Of a stretch of DNA of 64,000 nt, positions 26,061-36,654 are shown piece after piece. The translations under genes and the position numbers were made by a program. Numbering within the stretch: the first letter of the stretch is position 1; each line of letters opens with the position of its first letter. This DNA is from Jiella pacifica (lineage in GTDB: Bacteria > Pseudomonadota > Alphaproteobacteria > Rhizobiales > Rhizobiaceae): the NCBI RefSeq assembly GCF_010500815.1, contig NZ_JAAAMG010000014.1, positions 62,001 to 126,000 of the forward strand, in the 5' to 3' direction. Below the pieces are notes generated by a model. The model was not told the DNA's origin. It saw only the letters and a list, made by a program, of their open reading frames with translations, and searched no databases.

Positions 26061-27074
26061 TCAGTGGCGGGGCGCCCGCGGCTCGGCGACCCGGTCCGGC
26101 CGGCCGAGAACGCCGCCGGCAGCGCCGACGGCCATGCCGAGCAGCATCGCCACGAAGGCGGCGAGCGAGGCCCGCGCCAGCGCACTCGCGGCGGCGCGGC
26201 GCGCTGCTTCCATCTCCGTGCGGGCCTGGGCGAAACGCTCCGCGAAGCCGTCGAAGCGCCGCTCGGCTTCGGCCCTGGCGACGCCGGCCACTCCAGCGAT
26301 GGCATCGACAGCGGCGCCGCGCGCCTGCTGGTCCCCGTCGGAGAGTGCCGCGACGACCTCGGCATAAACGACGTCGCGATCGGCTGGGGCGGCCGGTGCG
26401 GCAGATCCGGACGCCGGCGCACTTTGGTCGGGCGTCGCGGCCCCGGCCTCGGCCTCGGCCGCGCCGCCACTCGGTCGAGGAGCCGGCGCGAAGAGTTGTT
26501 CCGAGCTGCCCTTCAGGGAATCGGCGAGCGACGACGAGCCCGGGGCGAGCGCTTCGGCCGCCGTCGCCATCTCGCCGACCGACTGGCCGAGGACGCCGAA
26601 GGCGCCACCGACGAGGCTCGCCGCGCCGCTGCTGAGGAGATAGAGGGCGAGAAGGGCGGTGACCGCCCAGGTGACGACCCCGTGCAGCGCCCCGTCGATC
26701 CGCGACGGGACGCCGGCGAAGCGACCGGCCGCGAAGGCCCCGGCGAAGACGCCGACGAGCACCACGAAGACGGCCCAGAGGCCGCCAACCGAGACTATCC
26801 CGGAGGCCGTGCCGGTCGGCGACGAGAGGCCGACGCCGAGCCCGAAAAGGCCGAGCATGAACTGGATCATCAAGGCGAGGATCGCTCCGGCGAGAATGGC
26901 GCCCCAGGAGACGCGCCAGAGGTTTGCGGCCGGCGCACTCGCGCGCTCGCGCCCAAGATCGTTGATGCGTGTTTCCGCGTGGCGCGCCCGATCGCGCCCC
27001 GCACCCGACAAATCAGCGATTTCCGCCTCCCTACACTGGTTCGAGGGGGTCGAGCGCCCCGAGCGCCACCCCAT
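26061..27074 (-). CDS. Multi-pass membrane protein, YrzE/PhnA-like (copy 1)
   Basis: An integral membrane protein with helices at WGAILAGAILALMIQFMLGLF, LWAVFVVLVGVFAGAFAAG, a third around VVTWAVTALLALYLLSSG and a C-terminal LAAFVAMLLGMAVGAAGGVLG. A large Ala-rich soluble loop holds VVYAEVVAALSDGDQQARGA and a helix EAERRFDGFAERFAQA. Similar proteins are annotated YrzE or PhnA-like, function unknown. The next gene (27168-28154) has the same plan, so they are tandem paralogues. Start is uncertain: ATG at 27074, ATG at 27152, or a downstream TTG preceded by GGGAGG. Confidence 0.7.
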   Translation of the reverse strand: MGWRSGRSTPSNQCREAEIADLSGAGRDRARHAETRINDLGRERASAPAANLWRVSWGAILAGAILALMIQFMLGLFGLGVGLSSPTGTASGIVSVGGLWAVFVVLVGVFAGAFAAGRFAGVPSRIDGALHGVVTWAVTALLALYLLSSGAASLVGGAFGVLGQSVGEMATAAEALAPGSSSLADSLKGSSEQLFAPAPRPSGGAAEAEAGAATPDQSAPASGSAAPAAPADRDVVYAEVVAALSDGDQQARGAAVDAIAGVAGVARAEAERRFDGFAERFAQARTEMEAARRAAASALARASLAAFVAMLLGMAVGAAGGVLGRPDRVAEPRAPRH

Positions 27075-27167
27075 TTCTTTCGGCCCCTGCGGCCTCCGCG
27101 AATGGGAGGCAGCCGCAGGCCATGATCGCAGAACGAACGCGGTCCGCGCCACGGTCGCCCGCTCCGC

Positions 27168-28154
27168 TTAGTGCCATCGCGCGCCGAGCTCCACCACCCG
27201 GCTGCGGTGCCGACCCAGAACACCGCCGAACAGACAGGCGAGCAAGGCGGCCAAGAGCGCAACGAAAGCGGAGAAGCAGGCCGTGCTGACGGCGCCCGCC
27301 GCCGCGGCGGCGGAACGGCGCGCGCTTCGCAACGCCCGATCATGCGCCTGCTGCCAAGCGATCAGCCGTCGCTCGGCCACCGGCTTCGTCACGCCGGCCG
27401 CAGCCTCGATCGCATCGACGGCGGCTGCAACGGCCGCTTCGTCCGCCGTTTCGTCGATACCGGCGAAGACAGTCGTCAGCGCGGTCCCGGTGTCGCTCCG
27501 GCTCGTCCCCGCGCGATCGGGAACACGGTCCTCGGCGCTTGCGGGATCGAGAAACATCTGAACCTCGCCTCGCAGTGCCGAGAGCTCCACGGAGGCGTCC
27601 GGCGACGGCACACGGGTAGCCACCGCCATCGCCGCGACGGCATTACCGACCGGACCGAGACTGCGGTCGACGAGCGCAGGCGGCCGCAGGGTCAGGATGA
27701 CCACCGCGGCGAGCAGCGCACTCGAAAAGGTCAGGAGGCCGCAGAACAGCGCGTCGCGGAACCGGTGGGCATCGGCGAGACGCGCGCTGGCAAAACCGCC
27801 GATCGCGAAGGCGAGCGCGCTCGCCGCGACCCAGAAGACCCCGGCGATCGAGACGAAGGGCGCTCCCCGTCCGGCCTGGTACAAGTCCTCGATCAAGCCG
27901 AAGCCGGCCAGCGCGGCGCTGAGTTGCACCATCGCGGCAACGAGAACACCGGCCGCGGCCGCCTGAAAGACGGCGTCGGTCGATGCAAATGTCGGCGCTT
28001 GCTTCTGACGCTGCAAACTTCGTCTTCGCCTCAACTGAAGGGTCGACCGGCGGCAGCCGGTCACTGCGTCGTTGCCTAGCCATTCACTGCGGAAAACGCC
28101 AGCATCTCGTGCCTTGCCGGCTGATGGTTCGTCTTTCTGACGGTTTCTTTGCAT
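27168..28154 (-). CDS. Multi-pass membrane protein, YrzE/PhnA-like (copy 2)
   Basis: About 328 residues with helices at QAAAAGVLVAAMVQLSAALA, VFWVAASALAFAIGGFASA, LLTFSSALLAAVVILTL and C-terminal FSAFVALLAALLACLFGGVLG. The soluble part has ETADEAAVAAAVDAIEAAAGV and VAERRLIAWQQA, matching the layout of the neighbouring gene. The C-terminal GGVLGRHRSRVVE parallels GGVLGRPDRVAE in copy 1, supporting paralogy. Function unknown. The ATG at 28154 (MQRNRQ) is chosen; the frame is open upstream only because it runs opposite rpsU. Confidence 0.68.
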   Translation of the reverse strand: MQRNRQKDEPSAGKARDAGVFRSEWLGNDAVTGCRRSTLQLRRRRSLQRQKQAPTFASTDAVFQAAAAGVLVAAMVQLSAALAGFGLIEDLYQAGRGAPFVSIAGVFWVAASALAFAIGGFASARLADAHRFRDALFCGLLTFSSALLAAVVILTLRPPALVDRSLGPVGNAVAAMAVATRVPSPDASVELSALRGEVQMFLDPASAEDRVPDRAGTSRSDTGTALTTVFAGIDETADEAAVAAAVDAIEAAAGVTKPVAERRLIAWQQAHDRALRSARRSAAAAAGAVSTACFSAFVALLAALLACLFGGVLGRHRSRVVELGARWH

Positions 28155-28267
28155 CTCGACAAGACCCGGACGATCTGATAACGGAGCGCATCTTGCGGTG
28201 CGCGGTGCCTCGCCAGAACAGACCGCATTCTGAACCCAATTATCTAGCGCTATAAACGGAACACTCG

Positions 28268-28495
28268 GTGCAGATACTCGTCCGCGACAACAATGTGGAT
28301 CAGGCGCTCCGCGCGCTGAAGAAGAAGATGCAACGCGAAGGCATCTTCCGCGAAATGAAAATGCGCAACTTCTACGAAAAGCCTTCGGAGAAGCGGGCGC
28401 GTGAAAAGGCCGAGGCCGTGCGTCGGGCTCGCAAACTCGCCCGCAAGCGCGCGCAGCGCGAAGGGGTTGCCGGCGGCGGTCGCGCCGCACCTTGA
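28268..28495 (+). CDS. rpsU: 30S ribosomal protein S21
   Basis: A 75-residue S21: [39 protein letters not shown] and a basic C-terminus. S21 joins the 30S subunit near the anti-Shine-Dalgarno and helps initiation. The start is GTG at 28268, seven bases after CGGA. The TPR lipoprotein downstream is its usual neighbour in Hyphomicrobiales. Confidence 0.97.
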   Translation: MQILVRDNNVDQALRALKKKMQREGIFREMKMRNFYEKPSEKRAREKAEAVRRARKLARKRAQREGVAGGGRAAP

Positions 28496-28691
28496 GGCTT
28501 GAGCCTCGCGGACAAATCGTCGCGCGGCCTGGCGGCGCGGCCATCCTTGCATGGGCCCGCCGAGACCTTTCTAAAGGTCGTTTTGCTGGCCGTTGACGGA
28601 CCGGATACATCGCCGAGGGCAACACCCGCGGCGATTTTTCTGCGTTGGCAGCACGAACGATTTCAAAATACGGCCGCTTGTGCGAGATAGT

Positions 28692-29621
28692 ATGAAAAGC
28701 TCACTCGAAACAGCTGGACGAACCACCATCGACATGCGGATCACCGATCGCCCATCGCCCGCCGCCTTTCGGCGAGGCTACGCCCCTCACGCCCTGGCGG
28801 ATGGCCGCAAAGGCATGTTCGCCGCCCTCCTCTGCGGCATGACGGTGATCGCAGGTTGCCAGACCGGGGCGGACGTCGCCGCGATCCAGGCGATCTCCCT
28901 CGACAAGAACCAGGGCACCGAGCAGAACATCGGTTCCCTGACCGCGACGGTGAACGCCAACCCGTCGGATCCCGAAGGCTACAACGTTCGCGGCACGGCC
29001 TATGGCCGGGCCGGCGAGTACGAAAACGCCATTGCCGACTTCAACCGCGCCATCCAGCTTGATCCGAATTTCTACCAGGCCTATGCCAACCGGGCGCTGA
29101 TCTATCGCCAGATCAACGATCCGGCCAAGGCCGCCGCCGACTACAACAAGGCGATCGCGATCAATCCGCGCTACGGCTCGGCCTATATCGGCCTCGGTAA
29201 CGTCTACCGGGTGGCGGGGCGCAACCGCGAGGCGCTCGGCTATTTCCAGAAGGCGATCGACCTCGGCACTTCGGATCCGCGAGCCTACCACAATCGCGGC
29301 CTGCTCTATCAGATCGACGGCCAGCACAAGCTGGCGATCGAGGACTTCTCCCGAGCGATCTCGCTGCAGCCGAGTGCCGCCGAGCCCTATTCGGCCAGAG
29401 GCGTCTCCTATCTGGCGACGGGCGACGACGACAACGCCTTCGAGGACTTCAACACCGCGCTGCGGCTCGACGACACCAAGGCGGAATACTGGACCAACCA
29501 GGCCCTCGCCTACGAGCGCAAGGGCGACCGCAGCAAGGCGTTCCGCTCCTATGCCCGCGCCGCGCAGTTGAACCCGGACTACCGTCCGGCCAAGGACGGC
29601 ATGTCGCGCACCAGGGTGTGA
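28692..29621 (+). CDS. TPR-repeat lipoprotein
   Basis: A 309-residue protein. A hydrophobic segment with a lipobox (MFAALLCGMTVIAGC) ends at about residue 57, preceded by an unusually long basic leader, so the true start may be an internal ATG at 28734 or 28815. At least five TPRs follow (EYENAIADFNRAIQLDPN, REALGYFQKAIDLG, KLAIEDFSRAISLQPS). It is probably an inner- or outer-membrane lipoprotein scaffold. The rpsU-TPR order is conserved in related genomes. Confidence 0.85.
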   Translation: MKSSLETAGRTTIDMRITDRPSPAAFRRGYAPHALADGRKGMFAALLCGMTVIAGCQTGADVAAIQAISLDKNQGTEQNIGSLTATVNANPSDPEGYNVRGTAYGRAGEYENAIADFNRAIQLDPNFYQAYANRALIYRQINDPAKAAADYNKAIAINPRYGSAYIGLGNVYRVAGRNREALGYFQKAIDLGTSDPRAYHNRGLLYQIDGQHKLAIEDFSRAISLQPSAAEPYSARGVSYLATGDDDNAFEDFNTALRLDDTKAEYWTNQALAYERKGDRSKAFRSYARAAQLNPDYRPAKDGMSRTRV

Positions 29622-29725
29622 CGAGGAAAGCGCATCGCATCGGGAAGCCAGGCTCGCCCGTTTCCGAAGCCGACCTCTCATCCCACGCCCTTGCGAGCCG
29701 GCGAACCGCCGGTCATATCCGCCCC

Positions 29726-30857
<1,132 letters not shown>

Positions 30858-30883
<26 letters not shown>

Positions 30884-31238
30884 GCCGCCCGTTCCGGCAG
30901 GCTCGATGAGCGCGCCGGGAAGCGCGCTGCCCGATCACGAGGCAGGGCCCGAGGCACGGGTGCGCCGGGCCCTCATGCAGTTGCGCGAAGGCGGCTTCCT
31001 GCCGCGCCCCGACGTCGCTGCGGGATCGGCGGCGCTCGGCGCAGGCGCGCTCGGCGCCGGAGCCGTCGGCGCCCTGGCCCTCGGTGCCTGCGCGCTTGGC
31101 GCCGTCGCCGTCGGGGCGTTCGCCATCGGGCGTCTGTCCGTCGGCCGGGCAAGGATCGAGGAGGCGGAGATCGGCCGCCTGAGGATCGGCCGGCTCGAGG
31201 TGGAGAGTTTCGTTCCAACCAGCCGAAGGCTCGGATAG
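30858..31238 (+). CDS. Degenerate pentapeptide-repeat protein
   Basis: A 126-residue protein. After a helical N-terminal half (EARVRRALMQLREGGFLPRP) come about 12 units with strict five-residue period: ALGAG, ALGAG, AVGAL, ALGAC, ALGAV, AVGAF, AIGRL, SVGRA, RIEEA, EIGRL, RIGRL, EVESF. The central residue is always Leu, Ile or Val. This suggests a right-handed quadrilateral beta-helix like pentapeptide-repeat proteins, although the classic A(D/N)LxX code is not met. Similar runs occur in other proteobacterial hypotheticals. Function unknown. GGAG lies eight bases before the ATG; the gene starts inside queG. Confidence 0.68.
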
Positions 31239-31243
31239 AGCCC

Positions 31244-32158
31244 ATGCATCTTTTCGTCTTCGGCTACGGCTACTCGGCCGCCCATTTCGTCGACAGCCTC
31301 GACAAGCAACGGGTGACGGTCGAGGCCGTCACGGTCCGCTCGCGCGACAAGGCTTCCTCCATCGCCGCCCATGGTCTGAAGCCGCTGGTCTTCAATGGCG
31401 AGCGGCCGGCCGACGGCGTTGCGGGGGCGCTCTTCCGCGCCACCCATCTCCTCGTCTCGGCCCCGCCGGGCCACAAGGCGCCGAAAGGCGCCAGCGTCGG
31501 AGGCGCCAATGCCCGCTCCGGCGACCCGGTGCTGCGCTGGTATTTCGACGAGATCGCCCATGGCAGCCGGAACCTGCAATGGATCGGCTATCTGTCGACC
31601 GTCGGGGTCTATGGCGATCACGAGGGCGAATGGGTCGACGAGGAGAGCGAGGTAAAGCCGCGCTCGGAGCGCTCGAAGGCGCGCGTCGAGGCGGAGAAGG
31701 CGTGGATGAAGCTCGGCGAGACACGCCGGATCCCCGTCGCGATCATCCGCCTGTCGGGGATCTACGGGCTAGGCCGCAACAGCTTCGTCAGCCTGAAGAA
31801 CGGCACGGCCAAGCGCCTGGTCAAGCCGGGGCAGGTGTTCAACCGTATCCATGTCGAAGACATCGCCGGAGCGACGAAGCTCTTGGCCGAAAAGCGCCTC
31901 GGTGGGATCTTCAACGTCACCGACGACGAGCCCGCGCCGCCCCAGGACGTGGTGCTTCATGCCGCCGAGATGGTGGGCGCCGCGCCGCCGGATGAAAGCG
32001 ACTTCGCCACCGCCGAACTCTCGCCCATGGCGCGCAGCTTCTACGGCGAGAACAAGCGTGTCTCGAACAAGAAGATCAGGCAGGCGGGATATGACTTTCG
32101 CTATCCGACCTATCGCGAGGGACTGGAGAGTGTGAAGGGCGATTACGAGGAAAAATGA
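31244..32158 (+). CDS. NAD(P)-dependent SDR-type epimerase/dehydratase-like protein
   Basis: A 304-residue Rossmann protein of the extended/atypical SDR type. The N-terminal nucleotide motif is FVFGYGYSAAHF. IGYLSTVGVYGDHEGEWVDE carries the family motif STxGVYG, and RLSGIYGLGRNS and NRIHVEDIAGA follow. Proteins of this subtype are often called YeeZ-like. Substrate unknown. It begins five bases after the pentapeptide gene, so queG, the repeat protein and this gene may form one transcript. Confidence 0.85.
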   Translation: MHLFVFGYGYSAAHFVDSLDKQRVTVEAVTVRSRDKASSIAAHGLKPLVFNGERPADGVAGALFRATHLLVSAPPGHKAPKGASVGGANARSGDPVLRWYFDEIAHGSRNLQWIGYLSTVGVYGDHEGEWVDEESEVKPRSERSKARVEAEKAWMKLGETRRIPVAIIRLSGIYGLGRNSFVSLKNGTAKRLVKPGQVFNRIHVEDIAGATKLLAEKRLGGIFNVTDDEPAPPQDVVLHAAEMVGAAPPDESDFATAELSPMARSFYGENKRVSNKKIRQAGYDFRYPTYREGLESVKGDYEEK

Positions 32159-32301
32159 GGCGAACGGCCCGTCTCGCCGCGGCACCTTCGGCTCGTTGCC
32201 TCCCGGCCGACCTGCGGCCCGGCGGCAACAGTCGGCACCCGACATCCGGCGCGGCCCGAATGTGTCGATTTATTGCCCCAATCGGCAATCACGAGTTCGT
32301 C

Positions 32302-33234
32302 ATGAACTTGAAACACGCCGTTACCGCATTTCGCCGCACCGTTGCTGCCCTCCTCGTCCTGCCGCTCGCCGGCTGCATCGGGGCGCCAGGCGCCGACGAG
32401 GCCTTCGACGCCCTTGCCGCCAAGAAGGATTTCGGCCCAGCGCAGGAATGCCTGGCCCGAGCGATGTATTTCGAATCGAACCGGTCCAGCGAGGACGGTA
32501 TGCTGGCCGTCGGCACCGTCGTGATGAACAGGGTAAGCTCCTCGGACTATCCCGACGACGTCTGCCAGGTCGTCGGCCAGCCGAACCAGTTCGCCCCCGG
32601 CGTGATGACGCGCGAGATGCGGGCCGGCAAGGAGCTCGCCATGCAGGTCGCCTATCGCGTCCTCGACGGCGAGCGGCACAAGGGCGTCGACAAGGCGAAA
32701 TTCTTCCACACTGCGGGAATGAACTTTCCCTATCGCAACATGAGCTATCGGCTGATCGCCGGCGGCAATGCCTTCTACGAAAAAGTCTCCCGTCGCCTCG
32801 ATCCCGAAGCGCGGATCGTCAGCCAGGCGGAGGTTCGGCAGGCTCAGAATGCCGGCGGCGCCATCGATCTGATGCGCACCGCATCCACTCGCCCGCAAAC
32901 GTCCGTCGGTTCGTCGACGGCCATCGGCTATGCCGAGCCGCGACCGGCGAGCGGCGCGCCGGTTCCGCACGGGCGGCCGGCAGAAGCGGCCGCGACCGCA
33001 ACGAAGAGCCCGTTCCTCGACATGTTCCGGGACCGCCAGAGGTCGCCGGCCAAGGGCGAGGAGCGCCAGGGCCGCGTGGTCGAGGCGGCAGCGGCCGAAG
33101 CGCCCGCTCGTGAGGGTTCAGCCTCCGAGGATCTGCCCGGCGTCGAAACCAAGCTCGGACTTGCCGACGATCATGGAGCGGAGGTGAGCGCCACCACCGC
33201 GAAGGAAACGGAAGCCTGGCTGCGGCGGTGGTGA
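32302..33234 (+). CDS. SleB/CwlJ-family cell wall hydrolase lipoprotein
   Basis: A 310-residue protein with a lipobox (LLVLPLAGCIGAP) and a hydrolase-2 domain: ECLARAMYFESNRSSEDGML (Glu in YFESN likely catalytic), VGTVVMNRV, QFAPGVMTREM, FFHTAGM. In spore formers this fold cuts cortex peptidoglycan; in Gram-negatives it probably remodels the sacculus. The C-terminal third is Ala/Glu/Ser-rich and likely disordered. ATG at 32302 is preferred; the frame is open upstream but lacks a signal peptide. Confidence 0.85.
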   Translation: MNLKHAVTAFRRTVAALLVLPLAGCIGAPGADEAFDALAAKKDFGPAQECLARAMYFESNRSSEDGMLAVGTVVMNRVSSSDYPDDVCQVVGQPNQFAPGVMTREMRAGKELAMQVAYRVLDGERHKGVDKAKFFHTAGMNFPYRNMSYRLIAGGNAFYEKVSRRLDPEARIVSQAEVRQAQNAGGAIDLMRTASTRPQTSVGSSTAIGYAEPRPASGAPVPHGRPAEAAATATKSPFLDMFRDRQRSPAKGEERQGRVVEAAAAEAPAREGSASEDLPGVETKLGLADDHGAEVSATTAKETEAWLRRW

Positions 33235-33377
33235 GGCGCTGACGTCTCCCTTCGCGACGGATGATGCCTGCATCGCCCCGCCACCGCTGGCAACGCGCGC
33301 TCGCCCGCTATATCTGCGACGGAGCCGTGGACCGGTCGAGCAACCGGATGCGGGCTGGCGGGACGAAGAGTTGATCG

Positions 33378-34856
33378 ATGGCAGGCATGAATGGCGAAGC
33401 GCCGCCGGCGCCGACCGGAAACCGCGCGGCCCCCGATCGGGTCGGCCCGGTCCTCTTTGCGCAAGGCGGCGACGCCGACCGGGACAGGCTGCGGGCGCTC
33501 CTCGTGCTCCCTGCCGGAGAGCGCCCTCCGAAGCTCGTCACAGACGAGGGGGAGATAGCGCCGGTGACGCTCGCCGAGGAATTCGGTCGCACCGTCCACG
33601 CCTATGATTTCTCCCTGCCGAGTGGGACTGGCGGCACTTACGAGATCGCTGACGCCGGCCATCCCGTCGTCTCGCCGGCGACGCCCGACATGCGCGTCGC
33701 CTATGTCTCCTGCAATGGCCAGGAGGAGGGCGATCTCGACCGTCCCATCGAGGAGCGGGACGCGGTGTGGCAACGGCTGGCCGACGAGAACCTGCAAAAT
33801 CCCTTCGCCCTGCTCCTCCAGGGTGGCGATCAGCTCTATGCCGACGACGTCCTTCTCTGCCATCCGGAGGTCGAACGCTGGGCGAGCATGAAGAAAACCG
33901 AGCGCGGCGCCGTCCCGCTGACGCCCGAGATCACCGAAGCGTTGCGCCGCTTCTATTTCGAGCGGTACCTCATCACCTACGCGCGCCCGGCCTTCGCCAG
34001 CCTCGCCGCACGCGTCCCCTCGATCATGATGTGGGACGATCACGACATCATCGACGGCTGGGGAAGTCATCCCGCGGAAATGCTCGACAGCCCTGTCGGG
34101 GCCGAGATCTTCGCCGCCGCGCGGGAGATGTTCCTGATCTTCCAGTTGGCGGTGCGGCCGGGCGAAACGCCGGCGACCGGCTTCGACCCAACCGGGACCA
34201 GTCTCGGCACCGCGATCCGCTATCCCGGCCTTTCGATCATTTCGCCGGACCTGCGCAGCGAGCGCCGCCTCGAGCAGGTGATGGGGCCGGCCGGCTGGCG
34301 CATGTTGGAAACCGCCTTCGCGCAAACTCCGAAGGGCGACCGCATCCTTTTGATGTCGAGTGTGCCGGCGCTCGGACCACGACTGAGCTGGGTGGAATTC
34401 GCCGCCGACGTGATCCCCGGCAGCAACGAATACGAGGACGACCTGCGCGACCAGTGGCAAAGCCGCACCCACCGGACCGAGTGGAAGCGGCTCCTGTCGC
34501 TGTTGGCGAACTGGGGAGAGAGCGGGCGGGGCGAACTCACCGTCCTGTCCGGCGAGATTCACCTGGCCACCCGGGGCGAGATGCGGCTGAAGGGCGGCGG
34601 CGTCATGCACCAGCTCGTCGCCTCGGGCATTTCCCATCCGGCGCCCTCGCCCGGCTATCCGAGAATGCTCGGCCTCCTGGCCAAATTCGGCGAGAGCCCG
34701 CTCAAGGGACGCAAGATCCGGATCCGCCCCCTGCCCGGCTACGCGACGACCTATGCCGGCGAGCGCAACTTCCTCGTCCTCCATCGTCACGGCATCGCCT
34801 GGAAGGCTGCCTGGGAACTGGAACACACCGGACGGACGGAGCCAGTCTCCATCTGA
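33378..34856 (+). CDS. PhoD-like metallophosphatase
   Basis: A 492-residue protein of the PhoD-like phosphatase family. Likely metal ligands are in GGDQLYADD, MMWDDHDIIDGWG and VLSGEIHLATRGEM. SCNGQEEGDLD precedes them. No signal peptide is seen, unlike secreted PhoD, so it may act in the cytoplasm. Substrate unknown. ATG at 33378 has GAAGAG upstream; a second ATG is three codons later. Confidence 0.85.
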   Translation: MAGMNGEAPPAPTGNRAAPDRVGPVLFAQGGDADRDRLRALLVLPAGERPPKLVTDEGEIAPVTLAEEFGRTVHAYDFSLPSGTGGTYEIADAGHPVVSPATPDMRVAYVSCNGQEEGDLDRPIEERDAVWQRLADENLQNPFALLLQGGDQLYADDVLLCHPEVERWASMKKTERGAVPLTPEITEALRRFYFERYLITYARPAFASLAARVPSIMMWDDHDIIDGWGSHPAEMLDSPVGAEIFAAAREMFLIFQLAVRPGETPATGFDPTGTSLGTAIRYPGLSIISPDLRSERRLEQVMGPAGWRMLETAFAQTPKGDRILLMSSVPALGPRLSWVEFAADVIPGSNEYEDDLRDQWQSRTHRTEWKRLLSLLANWGESGRGELTVLSGEIHLATRGEMRLKGGGVMHQLVASGISHPAPSPGYPRMLGLLAKFGESPLKGRKIRIRPLPGYATTYAGERNFLVLHRHGIAWKAAWELEHTGRTEPVSI

Positions 34857-35452
34857 GGCCGAAAGACCAGGAAGCCGCCCCACTTGCCCCGCAAGAACGT
34901 CACGCGGCGATCCTTCGAGCCTGTCGCACGCGGCAGCCCCAAACGGTATGGCCGACGGAGCGAAACGGCGAGGCACCCATGAACTGGCCGGCGCGTCCTT
35001 CTCGACAACCTCTCTTTACCCAACGTCAGATAAATTGCTTTTAGAGCGATACCAGGAAAGCCGCGACTGGATTGTATTTTATGGTCTGCTCGCCGGAAAA
35101 TTGTTTATCCCAGCATGAATGAGCGGCAATTTGATGAATATATGCGCAATTTAAACTGCAGAATCCACATTGACTCTCTTTTCGTCGAGCGTCAAATTGC
35201 CTGTGCTTGATACTGATTACCCGGCTGAAGAATGGCATCGCCATCGGGTCACGACTCCGCGGCATTAGGAGTCAGGGCTTAAATCGCACGGATCGACGAA
35301 CGATACATACCACGACCCACGATCTCGACATTCTCCCGACGGAGGTTCCGAAACGGAATGTCGAAACTTCGCGCGTCCTGTGATCGCCGGGTTGAGACAA
35401 GGTCCACCCGTAAAGTGGAGGCATCACTCGCCCATCGATTCGGGGGAGGGAA

Positions 35453-35524
35453 ATGACCAGCCAGGCGGCGGCGCCTCGTACGGAGGCGCCGGTTCGGCAT
35501 CAAGCGTTGGGGCATGGATCGTAG
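35453..35524 (+). CDS. Possible 23-residue leader peptide or microprotein
   Basis: MTSQAAAPRTEAP then VRHQALGHGS, preceded by a strong Shine-Dalgarno GGGGGAGGG four bases upstream. No known family. It ends 20 bases before a second small frame. Possibly a leader, or a remnant. Confidence 0.25.
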   Translation: MTSQAAAPRTEAPVRHQALGHGS

Positions 35525-35544
35525 TATCGGAATCGAGGCGTCTC

Positions 35545-35673
35545 ATGCAGCAGCATTCGGCATCGGCAGATCGCAAGATCAAGCTGGACTTGACCAAACT
35601 CTTCGGAATCCGGGCAGTCCGGGCTTTGCCCGGCGGTTTCCGCCCGATCACCATTCTCAAGCGCGCCGCTTGA
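35545..35673 (+). CDS. Possible 42-residue basic small protein
   Basis: Reads MQQHSASADRKIKLDL, then TKLFGIRAVRALPGGFRPIT and ILKRAA. Net basic, amphipathic. It follows the 23-residue frame closely but has no good ribosome site of its own. Unrecognised. Confidence 0.25.
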   Translation: MQQHSASADRKIKLDLTKLFGIRAVRALPGGFRPITILKRAA

Positions 35674-36021
35674 GACTTTCCGGGCCCACCATCCTCGTCA
35701 GCGCTTTTCGGCCGACCCTCGGCCTGTAGCCGGCCCGATCAGGCTTCGGCTGCAAGTGCGCTTCCGCGGCTTCGCGACCCGCCAGTCGATCCCGGTGGCA
35801 TCAGCGAAGATTGGGTGAAGACGGTCGAAGAAGCGGTCGGCGGAGGGCGCCGCCGCATATCGCGGGAAGTGCGTCGAAGGCCGCCCGCCTTTCCCCTCCA
35901 GGGTACATTCCGCCACACGGCCTTCCCGCATCGGTGCGCAGAGAAGATACCGTTTCGCCTTCGACGATGCTGCGCTATCAAACGATCTTCGCATGTCTCG
36001 TCGAATCCCGGAGCGAACCCC

Positions 36022-36654
36022 ATGACGATCCGCCTGTCTCGCGAGGACTTCGTCGCGCGATTGCCGGAGCTTCCGCCTGGCGGCAGGCGTCTGATCGCCC
36101 TCGCGGGTCCCCCCGGCGCCGGCAAGAGCACCCTTTCCGATTGGCTGCTGGGCGAACTCGACCGGGCGGCGCCCGGCCGGGCGGCGGTGTTGCCGATGGA
36201 CGGTTTCCACTTCGACGACATGGTGCTGGAAGCGCGGGGCGACCGGCCGCGCAAGGGTGCGCCCCACACCTTCGACACCGGCGGCCTCACCACGACGCTG
36301 AAGCGCCTCGTCGAAAACCCGGAGTGCGAGATCGCCATTCCTGTCTTCGACCGGGCGATCGAGATCGCCCGCGCCGGCGCGCGCATCATCGGGCCGGACG
36401 TCCGCACCATCCTCGTCGAAGGCAACTACCTGCTGCTCGACGACGCGGCATGGTCGCCGATGCGGGCATTCTTCGACGTCACCGCCTTCATCGACGTCCC
36501 GGAGGCGACCTTGCGCGAACGGCTGGCGGCGCGCTGGGTCGGCTATGGGCTCGACGAGGCTGCCATTCACGCCAAGCTGGAAGGCAACGACTTTCTCAAC
36601 ATGCGCACGGTGATCGCCAACAGCGTACCGGCGGACTTCGCCATCGTCGAATAA
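36022..36654 (+). CDS. P-loop nucleoside/pantothenate-type kinase
   Basis: A 210-residue P-loop kinase. Walker A is GPPGAGKST, followed by VLPMDGFHFDDMVLEARG and GAPHTFDTGGL. ILVEGNYLLLDD precedes the lid (RWVGYGLDEAAI). It resembles the uridine kinase / YggC group, sometimes called nucleoside/nucleotide kinase family protein. The substrate may be a sugar or nucleoside and cannot be fixed from sequence. ATG at 36022 gives family length. Confidence 0.83.
   Translation: MTIRLSREDFVARLPELPPGGRRLIALAGPPGAGKSTLSDWLLGELDRAAPGRAAVLPMDGFHFDDMVLEARGDRPRKGAPHTFDTGGLTTTLKRLVENPECEIAIPVFDRAIEIARAGARIIGPDVRTILVEGNYLLLDDAAWSPMRAFFDVTAFIDVPEATLRERLAARWVGYGLDEAAIHAKLEGNDFLNMRTVIANSVPADFAIVE

Larger units (their letters stand above)
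34857..36021. other. 1.2-kb intergenic stretch, partly AT-rich
   Basis: No convincing gene lies between the PhoD-like gene and the kinase gene. About 35005-35270 is clearly richer in A/T than its surroundings. It holds two overlapping short frames: one ending at 35118 (LLLERYQESRDWIVFYGLL), coupled by ATGA to a 31-residue frame at 35115-35210 (MNERQFDEYMRN). These look like remnants of acquired DNA. The rest, up to 36021, contains two small frames listed separately and no clear hairpin. Confidence 0.5.

Noticed and set aside
27030-27060. Possible tRNA T-arm (ctggttcgag)
   Set aside because: No matching stems or anticodon arm around it; no tRNA found in the window.
28155-28625. Upstream extension of the second YrzE-like gene
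   Set aside because: It runs antisense to rpsU and is Arg/Ser-rich without a domain; ATG at 28154 suffices.
35041-35265. Minus-strand 74-residue frame in the AT-rich patch
   Set aside because: No ribosome site or motif; the plus-strand frames look more coding-like, though weakly.
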